From Deltaproteobacteria bacterium (GTDB taxonomy: Bacteria; Desulfobacterota; Desulfomonilia; UBA1062): 64,000 nucleotides of DNA. How positions within the stretch are numbered: position 1 is the stretch's first letter; the number at the start of each line of letters is the position of its first letter. Both the position numbers and the translations under genes were made by a program. The stretch spans positions 36,781 to 100,780 of the forward strand of contig JAHDKO010000031.1 in NCBI GenBank assembly GCA_018436855.1, given 5' to 3'. A model generated the notes under the pieces. That model was not told the DNA's origin and ran no database searches. It saw nothing but the letters and a program-made list of their open reading frames with translations. This document shows positions 1 to 8,197 of the stretch, piece after piece.

Positions 1-471
1 AAAATTCCCCCAGGCCGGGTGAGGAGCTTGCTCCGACGGTGCTCCGCCGGCGCTGAGCAGACATACCCCTGAAATCGCGACAAAGAATCCCGCCAGGGTC
101 TTACGCGTCACCCGCTCGCGGAGAAATATCGCGGCCGCCACCGCCACCATGAGCGGCAGTATTGCGGTGACCATCCCGGCCTGTGACGCCGAGGTATTCT
201 CCAGGGCCTTGGCCTCGAAGAGAAAGTACAGGCATGGCTCGCACAGGATCATGAACCCGATATACTTCAGGTCTCCTTTTCGCCACACATTGCCCTTCAT
301 CGCCCTGACGAGGAACAGGGAGGCCAGGCTTCCCACCGCCATTCTTCCGAAAATAACGACCAGGGGATCGTACGCCTCGAAGGCGAGTTTCAGGGCGATG
401 AAAGAGCTGGCCCAGAGTATCATGGCCAGGACGAGGCCTATCACGGGCAACAGGGATGTTTTCCGGTTCAT
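1..471 (-). CDS. EamA/DMT-family permease, 3' part outside window
   Basis: The minus strand reads open from an ATG at 469-471 to the window edge (157 residues, no stop), so this is the N-terminal half of a longer protein. It begins MNRKTSLLPVIGLVLAMILW and continues with alternating hydrophobic helices and short polar loops, about five membrane segments here. The segment ending in LAGFFVAISGVCLLSAGG matches the last helix of the first EamA repeat. Family members (about 290 residues, ten helices) are inner-membrane drug/metabolite exporters; the substrate cannot be told from sequence. It is divergent from the Nudix gene. Family call is confident, substrate unknown. Confidence 0.8.
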   Translation of the reverse strand, partial: MNRKTSLLPVIGLVLAMILWASSFIALKLAFEAYDPLVVIFGRMAVGSLASLFLVRAMKGNVWRKGDLKYIGFMILCEPCLYFLFEAKALENTSASQAGMVTAILPLMVAVAAAIFLRERVTRKTLAGFFVAISGVCLLSAGGAPSEQAPHPAWGNF

Positions 472-801
472 GGTGAGCTCTCTCGTTTTGACCCTCTCAT
501 CGATTGGCCTTGATCACATATCACCGGCATAGGGGACTTGGGAACAGGAAAATCTCCTGCCCGATCCATGATATCGCCGACTGCCCGCTCGGTATGCCGG
601 GAAAAAAAGGTGGAAACATGAGCTCCTTGATTATACAATGAGTTCTATGGTTGCGGAAAATGGGTTGTGTCTCGAGCCCGGCTCATGGGATGTCCGGACG
701 GTCGTATCCGCCCTCCCGCCAGGGCGGTGGAGAGAAAATTCATCTCGAGCGAGGCTCTTCGTGGCATCATCTTAAATGAATTTTTGAAGGAGGCAAGGCA
801 T
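472..801. other. Divergent intergenic region
   Basis: About 330 bases between the divergent EamA permease and Nudix genes. The only clear signal is the ribosome-binding site AAGGAGG at 787-793 just ahead of the Nudix ATG. A longer in-frame extension of the Nudix frame back to 667 lacks a good ribosome-binding site and is not family-like. I see no RNA gene. Confidence 0.5.
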
Positions 802-1290
802 ATGTATTTCTGTCCGAAATGCGGAACCAGGCTGACGGAAAAAAGCATTGAGGGAAGGCTGAAAAAGGCGTGCCCTTCCGGCGGGTGCGATTATGTGTTC
901 TGGGACAATCCGATCCCGGTTGTCGCCGCGGTAGTGGAGCACGACGAGAAGATCGTGCTGGTACGCAACAAAGGGTGGCCGGAGAAGATGTTCGGTCTGG
1001 TCTCGGGTTTTCTGGAGCGGGGGGAATCACCCGGTGACGCGGTCTTGAGAGAGATCACTGAAGAGCTGGGCATCAAGGGGGAGATCGAGGATTTCATCGG
1101 GGTCTACCCCTTCTTCGAGATGAACCAGCTGCTCCTCGTGTTCCACGTTTCAGCCCGGGGAGAGATCTCACTGGGAGACGAGCTGGAGGAGTTCCGCCGG
1201 GTGGCTCCCGAGAAGCTGGTTCCCTGGCCCATAGGCACCGGGCCCGCGGTACGCGACTGGCTCGTGAGAAAAAGGCTCTTGGCACCGTGA
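802..1290 (+). CDS. Nudix hydrolase with N-terminal zinc ribbon
   Basis: A 162-residue protein. Residues 4-29 form a CxxC...C...C zinc-ribbon-like pattern (C4, C7, C24, C29). A full Nudix box lies at residues 69-91, with the pattern G-x5-E-x7-RE-x-x-EE-x-G-I (for example GFLERGESPGDAV then REITEELGI). The family hydrolyses nucleoside diphosphates linked to another moiety, using Mg2+ bound by the box glutamates. The ribbon-plus-Nudix layout resembles NudC-like NADH/NAD-capped RNA hydrolases, but the protein is short and lacks the NudC middle domain, so the substrate is open. The start at 802 is chosen because AAGGAGG lies eight bases upstream and the protein then begins MYFCPKCG. Confidence 0.85.
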   Translation: MYFCPKCGTRLTEKSIEGRLKKACPSGGCDYVFWDNPIPVVAAVVEHDEKIVLVRNKGWPEKMFGLVSGFLERGESPGDAVLREITEELGIKGEIEDFIGVYPFFEMNQLLLVFHVSARGEISLGDELEEFRRVAPEKLVPWPIGTGPAVRDWLVRKRLLAP

Positions 1291-1434
1291 AAAAGTCCCG
1301 GCCGGTCCGCCGCGGGATGCGCCTCTTCACCCTGTTTCCGCACTTCCCGGGTCATGTTTGCCCTTGAGGAGCATAGCGGAAATATGAGAAAAGTTGTTCA
1401 TACGTTCATAGACACATAAGACAAGGAGGCTGTT

Positions 1435-2013
1435 GTGAAAAAGATGACCATATTCTCATCCATCCTGTTCTTCGGACTCGTCCCGCAGGCGGCCGCCGAT
1501 TCCGGCAAACCCATGGTCCGGCTCGAAACCACCAGGGGAAACATCGTGCTGGAGCTCGACAGGGAAAAGGCGCCCAAAACCGTTGACAACTTTCTCGCAC
1601 TGATCGAATCGGGATTCTACAAAGGCACCATCTTTCACCGGGTCATCAAGGGCTTCATGGTCCAGGGCGGAGGGCTCACCGAGGACATGAACCAGAAGCC
1701 GACCGGGGCACCTGTCACGAACGAGGCGGACAATTCCCTGAAGAACGTCCGGGGCAGCATTGCCATGGCACGCACCCAGGATCCCCACTCAGCCACCTCC
1801 CAGTTCTTTATCAACACGGTTGACAATGCGTTCCTCAACCACAGCTCGAAGACCTTAAGCGGATGGGGATACTGCGTGTTCGGCCGTGTGGTGGAAGGAA
1901 TGGACGTGGTGGACGCCATCGAGGCTTCCCCCACCACGACACAGGGAATGTACACCGACGTGCCCGTAGAGCCCATCGTGATCAACGAGGCCTCGGTGGT
2001 TCCGGCTCCCTGA
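1435..2013 (+). CDS. Exported cyclophilin-type peptidyl-prolyl isomerase
   Basis: 192 residues starting at GTG with AAGGAGG about six bases upstream. Residues 1-21 are a signal peptide (KKMTIFSSILFFGLVPQAAA), so the mature enzyme should work in the periplasm. The cyclophilin core follows, with IFHRVIKGFMVQGGG carrying the catalytic arginine region and SATSQFFINTVDN near the end of the domain. The family catalyses cis-trans isomerisation of X-Pro bonds during protein folding, like E. coli PpiA. Length is usual for bacterial periplasmic cyclophilins. It stands alone between the Nudix and MFS genes. Confidence 0.93.
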   Translation: MKKMTIFSSILFFGLVPQAAADSGKPMVRLETTRGNIVLELDREKAPKTVDNFLALIESGFYKGTIFHRVIKGFMVQGGGLTEDMNQKPTGAPVTNEADNSLKNVRGSIAMARTQDPHSATSQFFINTVDNAFLNHSSKTLSGWGYCVFGRVVEGMDVVDAIEASPTTTQGMYTDVPVEPIVINEASVVPAP

Positions 2014-2203
2014 ACGGAACGTCCTTTTTCCACCGGGCAGGGGGGCGTTTTCATGAAGCTCCCTGCAAGGGAGGCCGGGCATCGCACCGGTTTTAAGGGG
2101 TACGGGCGATCGTTCCGTCCGACAGGGAGGTTCCGGATATGGCTTCCGGGAGAGCCTTTACAGGGAGGCATCGTGATATGCCCCCTGATATGAGAGGTGG
2201 CGA

Positions 2204-3532
2204 GTGAAGGTTTCCGAGAAAAGGTCCGTGGTTTCCTGGGCGCTGTACGACTGGGCGAACTCGGCCTTTGCCACCACCGTCATCGCGGGGTTCTTCCCCC
2301 TCTTCTTCAAGCAGTACTGGAGCGCGGGCGTGGACACAGCGGTGAGCACGGCACGGCTCGGTCTGGCCAACTCGCTTGCCGGTGTAGTCATTGCCCTGGG
2401 CGCTCCGGTTCTGGGTGCGATCGCAGACCGCGGCACCTCGCGCAAGCGCTTCCTGATCTTCTTCGCCTTGATGGGCGTGACAGCCACATCGGCCCTGGCC
2501 CTTGTTTCGGCAGGAGCCTGGGTGACCGCGGTGTGGCTCTACCTTTTCGCGTCCATCGGGTTCTCCGGCGGTAATGTCTTTTACGACTCCCTGCTGCCCG
2601 GGGTCGCCCCGAGAAACCGTGAGCATTTCGTGTCCGCGCTGGGCTTTGCCCTGGGATACCTGGGCGGGGGCGTGCTCTTTGCCCTCAACGTGTGGATGAC
2701 GCTGCGTCCGTCCTCTTTTGGATTCGCCGATTCCGCCCAGGCCGTACGCTTTTCCTTCCTGAGCGTGGGCATCTGGTGGGCTCTCTTCGCCGTACCGCTC
2801 ATGATGTTCGTGAGGGAGCCAGGCGCTCCCGGCAGGACCGCGCGCGGCGCGGGTATGGTCAGGGAGGGGATCGCGCAGCTCGGACAAACCTTCCGGGAGA
2901 TCAGGCACCATAAGGTGATCTTCCTCTTTCTCGCTGCATACTGGCTCTACATCGACGGCGTTGACACGATCATCCGGATGGCGGTGGATTACGGGCTCTC
3001 TTTAGGATTCCAGGCAGGTGATCTCATCCTGGCGCTGCTCATCACCCAGTTCGTGGGCTTCCCCTGCGCCCTCGCCTTCGGCATGCTCGGGCAGAGGATC
3101 GGGGCGAAGCGGGCCATCCTGGCGGCCATCGGTGTCTACCTCTTCGTCTCGGTCTGGGGGGCCTTTATCCGGAGCAAGGCGGAATTCTATGCCCTGGCGA
3201 TTGTCATAGGCTTTGTCCAGGGCGGCGTCCAGGCCCTGTCCCGCTCCTTCTACTCCCGCATCATCCCAGAGGGCAGGTCGGCCGAGTATTTCGGGTTCTA
3301 CAACATGCTGGGCAAGTTCGCCGCCATCATCGGGCCGGTCCTCGTGGGTCTGACCGGCCTGCTGGCCAGGTCCATGGGCGCAGGCGGGACCCTGGCCTCC
3401 AGACTCAGCATCGTGTCCCTGTCAATTCTCTTCCTCTCGGGCGGCGCCCTCCTGCTCTTCGTGGACGAGGAACAGGGCAGGAGGGAGGCGGCCCGTCTCG
3501 CGGCACACGATCAGGGGGCGTGCGTACCATGA
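2204..3532 (+). CDS. MFS permease, UMF1/Atg22-like
   Basis: 442 residues from a GTG start preceded by a GAGAGGTGGCGA ribosome-binding stretch. The N-terminus contains SWALYDWANSAFATTVIAGF, the hallmark of the UMF1 (unknown major facilitator 1, Atg22-like) branch of MFS transporters. About eleven to twelve hydrophobic helices follow, with the conserved late segment containing GFVQGGVQALSRSFYSRIIP. The yeast relative effluxes amino acids from the vacuole; bacterial substrates are not established. Its stop overlaps the start of the downstream nuclease gene (ATGA), so the two are probably translated together, although no functional link is obvious. Confidence 0.88.
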   Translation: MKVSEKRSVVSWALYDWANSAFATTVIAGFFPLFFKQYWSAGVDTAVSTARLGLANSLAGVVIALGAPVLGAIADRGTSRKRFLIFFALMGVTATSALALVSAGAWVTAVWLYLFASIGFSGGNVFYDSLLPGVAPRNREHFVSALGFALGYLGGGVLFALNVWMTLRPSSFGFADSAQAVRFSFLSVGIWWALFAVPLMMFVREPGAPGRTARGAGMVREGIAQLGQTFREIRHHKVIFLFLAAYWLYIDGVDTIIRMAVDYGLSLGFQAGDLILALLITQFVGFPCALAFGMLGQRIGAKRAILAAIGVYLFVSVWGAFIRSKAEFYALAIVIGFVQGGVQALSRSFYSRIIPEGRSAEYFGFYNMLGKFAAIIGPVLVGLTGLLARSMGAGGTLASRLSIVSLSILFLSGGALLLFVDEEQGRREAARLAAHDQGACVP

Positions 3533-4302
3533 GCGTCCATGTCCTGATCGTCGATGCCCTGAACCTCATCCGCCGGGTGGATGCGGCGCGGAGGGACCAT
3601 GCAGCGGGAAGCGGCACCGGGTCGTCCGTCGAGGCCTGCGTACAGTCGCTCGCACGCGCACTGAACGAATGTGCACCCAGCCATGCAGTGTGCGTGTTCG
3701 AGGGAAAGGGGTCGAGTTTCAGGGCCGCGTTGTATCCGGGATACAAGGCAGGCCGGACACCCATGCCCGTTGACCTCGAAGAAAGCCTCCCTGCGATCAG
3801 GGAGGCCTTTCTCGGCATAGGCGTGCGGTCCATCGAGGTGGATGCCGTGGAGGCGGACGACATCATCGCGACGCTCGCCGCGAAGATCGAGGCAGGAAAG
3901 CTCCACGCGACCATTCTCTCCACGGACAAGATATTCCTGCAGCTTCTCTCGGACCGCATCCGGGTGAGGGATCACTTCGCAAAGAAGTACCTCGATCATG
4001 CGTACGTGGTCGAGAAGTTCCAGATTCGCAGCACCCAGCTTGCCGACCTGCTCGCCCTGGCGGGAGACCCCACGAACAGCATCCCGGGCGTTCCGTCCGT
4101 CGGCAGGAAAACCGCTGCCAGGCTCCTGCAGGAATACGGCACCCTGGAGAACATCCTTGCGAACGCACCGCAGATCAAGGGCAGGCTGGGCCGGCTCATT
4201 GCTGAGCACAAGGACGATGCCCTCGTATTCCGGAGGCTCATGCTTCTGAAGAAGGATATCAACCTGGGACTCAACCTCATGGATTTCCGCCTTGGCCGCT
4301 GA
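3529..4302 (+). CDS. xni: Xni-like flap endonuclease / 5'-3' exonuclease-domain protein
   Basis: 257 residues, starting at the ATG that overlaps the upstream stop. It resembles E. coli Xni (ExoIX) along its whole length and matches its size (about 250 residues): the N-terminal VHVLIVDALNLIRRV, a central YKAGRTPMP, acidic metal-site residues in VEADDIIATLAAK, ATILSTDK, and the helix-hairpin-helix SIPGVPSVGRKTAARLLQEYG. It has no polymerase domain, so it is the stand-alone form related to the 5' nuclease of DNA polymerase I. Expected role: cleaving 5' flaps in DNA repair or replication. Xni is a reduced paralogue in enterobacteria, and here some metal-site acids seem missing too, so activity may be weak. 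Confidence 0.85.
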   Translation: MSVHVLIVDALNLIRRVDAARRDHAAGSGTGSSVEACVQSLARALNECAPSHAVCVFEGKGSSFRAALYPGYKAGRTPMPVDLEESLPAIREAFLGIGVRSIEVDAVEADDIIATLAAKIEAGKLHATILSTDKIFLQLLSDRIRVRDHFAKKYLDHAYVVEKFQIRSTQLADLLALAGDPTNSIPGVPSVGRKTAARLLQEYGTLENILANAPQIKGRLGRLIAEHKDDALVFRRLMLLKKDINLGLNLMDFRLGR

Positions 4303-4500
4303 ACCGGGAGGCGGTTCCCTTTTCGCGTATCGCCCGGAGAAATAGGCTCTGGGAGGATCTGAATGGTACGGGTCTTTAAAGAGCAAGCCCTTCGGCCCTC
4401 TTCCGCACCATGCCCGGTCGAAAATCCGGCCCTTCTTTTTTTAAGTCATCACAAGGCGAACCCGGAAGGAGGCTTGGACCCGTATCAAGGGACTGTTCGT

Positions 4501-5604
4501 CTACAGGATGGTCCGCTTGCCGTTATAGCGTTCCTTATCGTAATACTTGTCCACGTCCACAGTCTTGATCCGGTTGATGATCTCCTTCATGGGCACCGAG
4601 GTGATCTCGCCGTGGGAATAGCTCACCATTCTCCCGAAATCCTCGCTTACGATCATGTCCACAGCGGCGATGCCGAACCACCGGGCCATGAGCCTGTCGC
4701 GGGCGGAAGGGACCCCTCCGCGCTGGAGGTGGCTTAAGATGACGAACCTGGACTCGAAACCGGTGTTGCGCTGGATCTGGTCAGAGAGAAACGCCGCGAT
4801 TCCCCCCAGGTTCCGGTGCCCGAAATCATCCAGCCGCTCATCCTTGCAGAATTCACCCTCCCCCTTCAGGCAGGCACCCTCGGAGACCACCACGATGCTG
4901 TACTGGACCTCCCGGCCCTTTCTCACCTGCAGGAGATCGAACACCCGCTCCAGCTCGAAGGGCTGCTCGGGGAGGAGGATGATGTACGCCCCGCTGCTCT
5001 CACCGCCCTGCAGGGCGAGCCACCCCGCGTGCCTGCCCATGGTCTCGACCACGAAGATCCGGTTGTGCGATCCGGCCGTGGTCCGGAGCCGGTCGATCTC
5101 CTCGGTGATGACGTTCAGCGCCGAGTCGTAGCCCAGGGAATAATCGGTCCCCACCAGATCGCCGTCAATGGTCTTGGGGATGCCGATGGTCTTGATTCCG
5201 CGCCGGTAAAGCTTGTAGGCCACGCCCAGGGTGTCTTCTCCGCCGATAGCCACCACCACTTCGATGCCCAGCTTCCGGATATTTTCGATCACGACGTCCG
5301 ACCGGTCGTTTTTGGGATTGAAGGGATTGGTGCGCGAGGTCCCCAGGTTTGTCCCGCCGTAGCGGTCCCATGTGCGGACCTTCTCCTCGTCCAGGGGTTC
5401 GAGAAAACGTTTTTTGCTGTCCTCATCGTCCGGGTTCACGTTCACGAGTCCCTTCCATCCTTCACGAACGCCGACCACCTCGAACTTCATCGAGCGATGC
5501 TCCGCCAGGAGAGGATCCAGTGCCGTCTTCACCACCCACTTGATCGCCCCGTTCAGTCCGGGACAGTCACCTCCGCCGGTTAGAACAGCAATCTTTGTCG
5601 TCAT
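4501..5604 (-). CDS. pfp: 6-phosphofructokinase, probably pyrophosphate-dependent
   Basis: 367 residues, ATG at 5602-5604. The fold is the group A phosphofructokinase: GGGDCPGLN at 10-18, a GGEDTLG loop at 121-127, PKTIDGDL at 143-150 with catalytic aspartate 147, and ETMGRHAGWLA at 187-197. Two positions decide the phosphoryl donor. The residue equal to E. coli G104 is Asp124 and the one equal to G124 is Lys144; Asp plus Lys blocks ATP and marks PPi-using enzymes. The enzyme should interconvert fructose 6-phosphate and fructose 1,6-bisphosphate reversibly in the cytoplasm. The PKTIDGD variant (usually TIDND) is slightly unusual. It is convergent with xni. Confidence 0.9.
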   Translation of the reverse strand: MTTKIAVLTGGGDCPGLNGAIKWVVKTALDPLLAEHRSMKFEVVGVREGWKGLVNVNPDDEDSKKRFLEPLDEEKVRTWDRYGGTNLGTSRTNPFNPKNDRSDVVIENIRKLGIEVVVAIGGEDTLGVAYKLYRRGIKTIGIPKTIDGDLVGTDYSLGYDSALNVITEEIDRLRTTAGSHNRIFVVETMGRHAGWLALQGGESSGAYIILLPEQPFELERVFDLLQVRKGREVQYSIVVVSEGACLKGEGEFCKDERLDDFGHRNLGGIAAFLSDQIQRNTGFESRFVILSHLQRGGVPSARDRLMARWFGIAAVDMIVSEDFGRMVSYSHGEITSVPMKEIINRIKTVDVDKYYDKERYNGKRTIL

Positions 5605-5733
5605 GAATTCCCCCTTCTCCTTTCATTTGTAGTCTTCACACGCAATGCATATCTTACATAATGATATTCTGTTTGATCATCTCGGCAAGTCGATGCTAAA
5701 TATTGAACCCTCTGATACCAGGAGGTTTTGGAT

Positions 5734-6480
5734 ATGAAGATGATCTTCCACGAGGATTTCTACCGGACGTACACTGCCGATCCCGCGGCGGACGAAGGCC
5801 GGATGGAGGCAGTGGTGGAGGTCGTCGGACCCCACGTGGAGTTCGTCACCGCCCGTCCCGCCCCATTGGAGGATATCGCAGCGGTCCATACCCGGGACCA
5901 CATCGATCAGGTCAGGCATCAGGGACTCCACGAGATCGCAAGCCTCGCCGCGGGCGGGGCGATCCAGGCGGCGGCGATCGGCCTGAACGAGCCCTGCTTC
6001 GGCCTTATCCGGCCCCCGGGGCACCATGCCTCGGCAGGCTCCTCGTGGGGATTCTGCTATTACAACAACATGGCCGTGGCCCTGACGCACCTGAAAAACA
6101 GAGGCATGATCGACACGGCGTTCGTGCTGGATTTCGACCTCCATTTCGGCGACGGAACGGTGAACATCCTGGGCAGGAAGGACTACGTGACTATTTATAA
6201 TCCAGAAGAACCCGACCGATTCTCCTACATGAACCGGGTCCTGGAAGAGCTGGAACGCTGCACCGCGGATATTATCGGGATCTCGGCCGGATTCGACAAC
6301 CACCTCCAGGACTGGGGCGGCACGCTGGCCTCCGAGGATTATCAGGAAATGGGGCGGGCCGTCAGAGAGGCCGCTGCAAAAAGCTCGGGCGGGTGCTTCG
6401 CCATCCTCGAAGGGGGGTACAACCACCGGGTTCTGGGCCACAATGTCCTTGCCCTGATCCGGGGGCTTTCCGGTCAGTGA
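5734..6480 (+). CDS. Histone-deacetylase-family metallohydrolase
   Basis: 248 residues, start chosen at the ATG eight bases after GGAGG (5721-5725). It has every catalytic landmark of the HDAC/acetylpolyamine amidohydrolase superfamily: RPPGHHA with the paired histidines 97-98, DFDLHFGDGT with zinc ligands Asp135 and His137, AGFDNH with the third ligand Asp188, and EGGY with the catalytic tyrosine 229. It is about 100 residues shorter than usual bacterial members, with compressed loops, but is complete at both ends. The substrate could be acetylated lysines, polyamines or a small acetylated metabolite; nothing in the context decides. Confidence 0.88.
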   Translation: MKMIFHEDFYRTYTADPAADEGRMEAVVEVVGPHVEFVTARPAPLEDIAAVHTRDHIDQVRHQGLHEIASLAAGGAIQAAAIGLNEPCFGLIRPPGHHASAGSSWGFCYYNNMAVALTHLKNRGMIDTAFVLDFDLHFGDGTVNILGRKDYVTIYNPEEPDRFSYMNRVLEELERCTADIIGISAGFDNHLQDWGGTLASEDYQEMGRAVREAAAKSSGGCFAILEGGYNHRVLGHNVLALIRGLSGQ

Positions 6481-6783
6481 GGGTGGAAAACGTGTCGCGC
6501 GCGCCTCGGCTGCCGGCGCTTCTCCGGTATGCATGGCGTCCCGGCTCTTCCCGGCCCGCGGTGCAGGCTCTTCGGGCAAGGATGGCTCTTCCCGCCGGCA
6601 ATGGCCTGGAGCGCACATGTTTCGCCAGGATTTCAGCGAGAGGATGCCTTCACCGATAGGGTGATCACAAAGCTTGAGGAAAGCGGATATCGTGAAAAGA
6701 CTCCGGGGCGGAGAGAGGCAATGTAAGACAGCGGCCGCTTTCAGCAGTCTAAAAGATATGTGCGGTAAGGGGGGAAAGAAAAC
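6481..6783. other. Intergenic region without a convincing gene
   Basis: About 300 GC-rich bases between the deacetylase and the MgtC/DUF4010 gene. Short open frames exist on both strands but none shows a good ribosome-binding site or a recognisable product. A weak AAGGGGGGAAAG stretch at 6766-6779 serves as ribosome-binding site for the next gene. Confidence 0.4.
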
Positions 6784-8061
6784 ATGCAGGGTATATGGTA
6801 CCTGAATGAACAATCCCTGTTCCTGAGGTTCGGCATCGCACTGCTCATCGGCATCCTCGTGGGCATGCAGCGGGAGTATGCCTTTGGCGAGCCGGAAAAG
6901 GAGCACGCCGCCGGTGTCCGCACCTTCGCGCTCATGGGGCTCATCGGCTGTGCATCGGCACTCGCGTCGGATTTTCTCAGTTCTCCGTGGCCCTTTGTGG
7001 CCGTTCTCCTCGTGCTTGGCGCGTTCTTCGCCGTTACGTACTTCGTAGACGCGTGGAAGGGGCAGGCAGGCCTCACCACGGAGGTGTCTGCCCTGATAAC
7101 CGTCCTGATCGGGGCACTGGTCTACTGGGGAAAGATCAAGCTCGGCATCGCCCTGGGTGTGACCACCACGGTTCTGCTCTCCATCAAGCCCGAGATGCAC
7201 CGGTTCGTCCGCCGTATGACCCGGGCCGATCTCTATGCGGCGCTCAAGTTCGCGGTCATCACCGCCATCGTGCTGCCCATCCTGCCGAACGAGAACTTCG
7301 GACCGCCGCCGTTCGACGTCTTCAACCCCTTTGTCATATGGCTCCTGGTGGTCTTTATCTCGGGCATCAACTTCGTGGGGTATATCCTCATCCAGATACT
7401 GGGCGCTCAGAAGGGAATGGGGCTGACCGGGTTTCTGGGAGGCATTGCGTCCAGCACGGCCGTCACGCTGGGCATATCGCAGCAGAGCAGACGGGAACAC
7501 GGCCTTGCCCGCCCGTTCGCCATGGCCCTGCTCATCGCCTGGACCGTCATGTTCGCCCGGCTCATCGTCATCGTGGCGGTGCTGAACCGGGACCTTGCCG
7601 CCCTGCTCTGGCGCCCGCTGATCGTCCCGGTCCTGGTGGGCGCTGCGTACGCGTCTTTTCTCTTTGTCCTGCACAGGAGCGAGCGCACGCCGGAAATGAA
7701 GATCAAAAACCCGTTCGAGCTCTGGCCTGCCATCACCTTCGGTGCCATGTTCACCCTGATCCTTTTCGCGGCACAGGCGGCACAGATCTACTTCGGTGAC
7801 AGCGGCATCTATATCACCAGCTTTGTCACCGGCCTTGCGGACGTCGATGCCATAACGCTCACTCTGGCCGAGCTGAGCCATTCAACTGCCGGGATCGCAC
7901 CCGCCACGGCGGCCAGGGCGGTCGTGTTCGCGACCCTGGCCAATACCCTGCTCAAGGGCATGTTCGTCTTCGCCATCGGTTCGCCCGGGCTCAGACGCAC
8001 GATCCTGCCTGGATTTCTCTTTCTCACGGGTTCGGTGGTCATCGCGGTGTTCCTGACCTGA
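6784..8061 (+). CDS. MgtC/SapB-DUF4010 integral membrane protein
   Basis: 425 residues, almost entirely hydrophobic. The N-terminus matches the MgtC/SapB domain: FGIALLIGILVGMQRE followed by AAGVRTFALMGLIGCASA, where the R-E pair and the VRTFAL stretch are characteristic. The C-terminal two thirds is the DUF4010 membrane domain, including GFLGGIASSTAVTLGISQQS and a final ARAVVFATLANTLLKG. I estimate twelve or more membrane segments. Relatives are often annotated as MgtC-like or putative Mg2+-related membrane proteins, but the biochemical role of the DUF4010 fusion is not established. It stands alone. Confidence 0.85.
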   Translation: MQGIWYLNEQSLFLRFGIALLIGILVGMQREYAFGEPEKEHAAGVRTFALMGLIGCASALASDFLSSPWPFVAVLLVLGAFFAVTYFVDAWKGQAGLTTEVSALITVLIGALVYWGKIKLGIALGVTTTVLLSIKPEMHRFVRRMTRADLYAALKFAVITAIVLPILPNENFGPPPFDVFNPFVIWLLVVFISGINFVGYILIQILGAQKGMGLTGFLGGIASSTAVTLGISQQSRREHGLARPFAMALLIAWTVMFARLIVIVAVLNRDLAALLWRPLIVPVLVGAAYASFLFVLHRSERTPEMKIKNPFELWPAITFGAMFTLILFAAQAAQIYFGDSGIYITSFVTGLADVDAITLTLAELSHSTAGIAPATAARAVVFATLANTLLKGMFVFAIGSPGLRRTILPGFLFLTGSVVIAVFLT

Positions 8062-8197
8062 TCGGGACCGGCGGGAGACGCCGGGCGGCAGGGAGCCTGA
8101 TTGAAAAATTCCATTTGTTCCGGTATTATATCATGCGGTGCATGTTTCTTCACCGTAAATGCGTGCGCATTGCCTGAGAAAGGCGGAGGAGGCGGTC

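Noticed and set aside
4380..4460. T-run after a GC-rich stretch as a terminator between xni and pfp
   Set aside because: I could not form a stable stem next to the T-run; CCGG...CCGG pairing is too short.
5677..7881. Minus-strand open frame of 734 residues
   Set aside because: It is antisense to the deacetylase and MgtC/DUF4010 genes, is rich in His/Asp/Arg/Gln as expected for a mirror frame of GC-rich genes, and has no family features.
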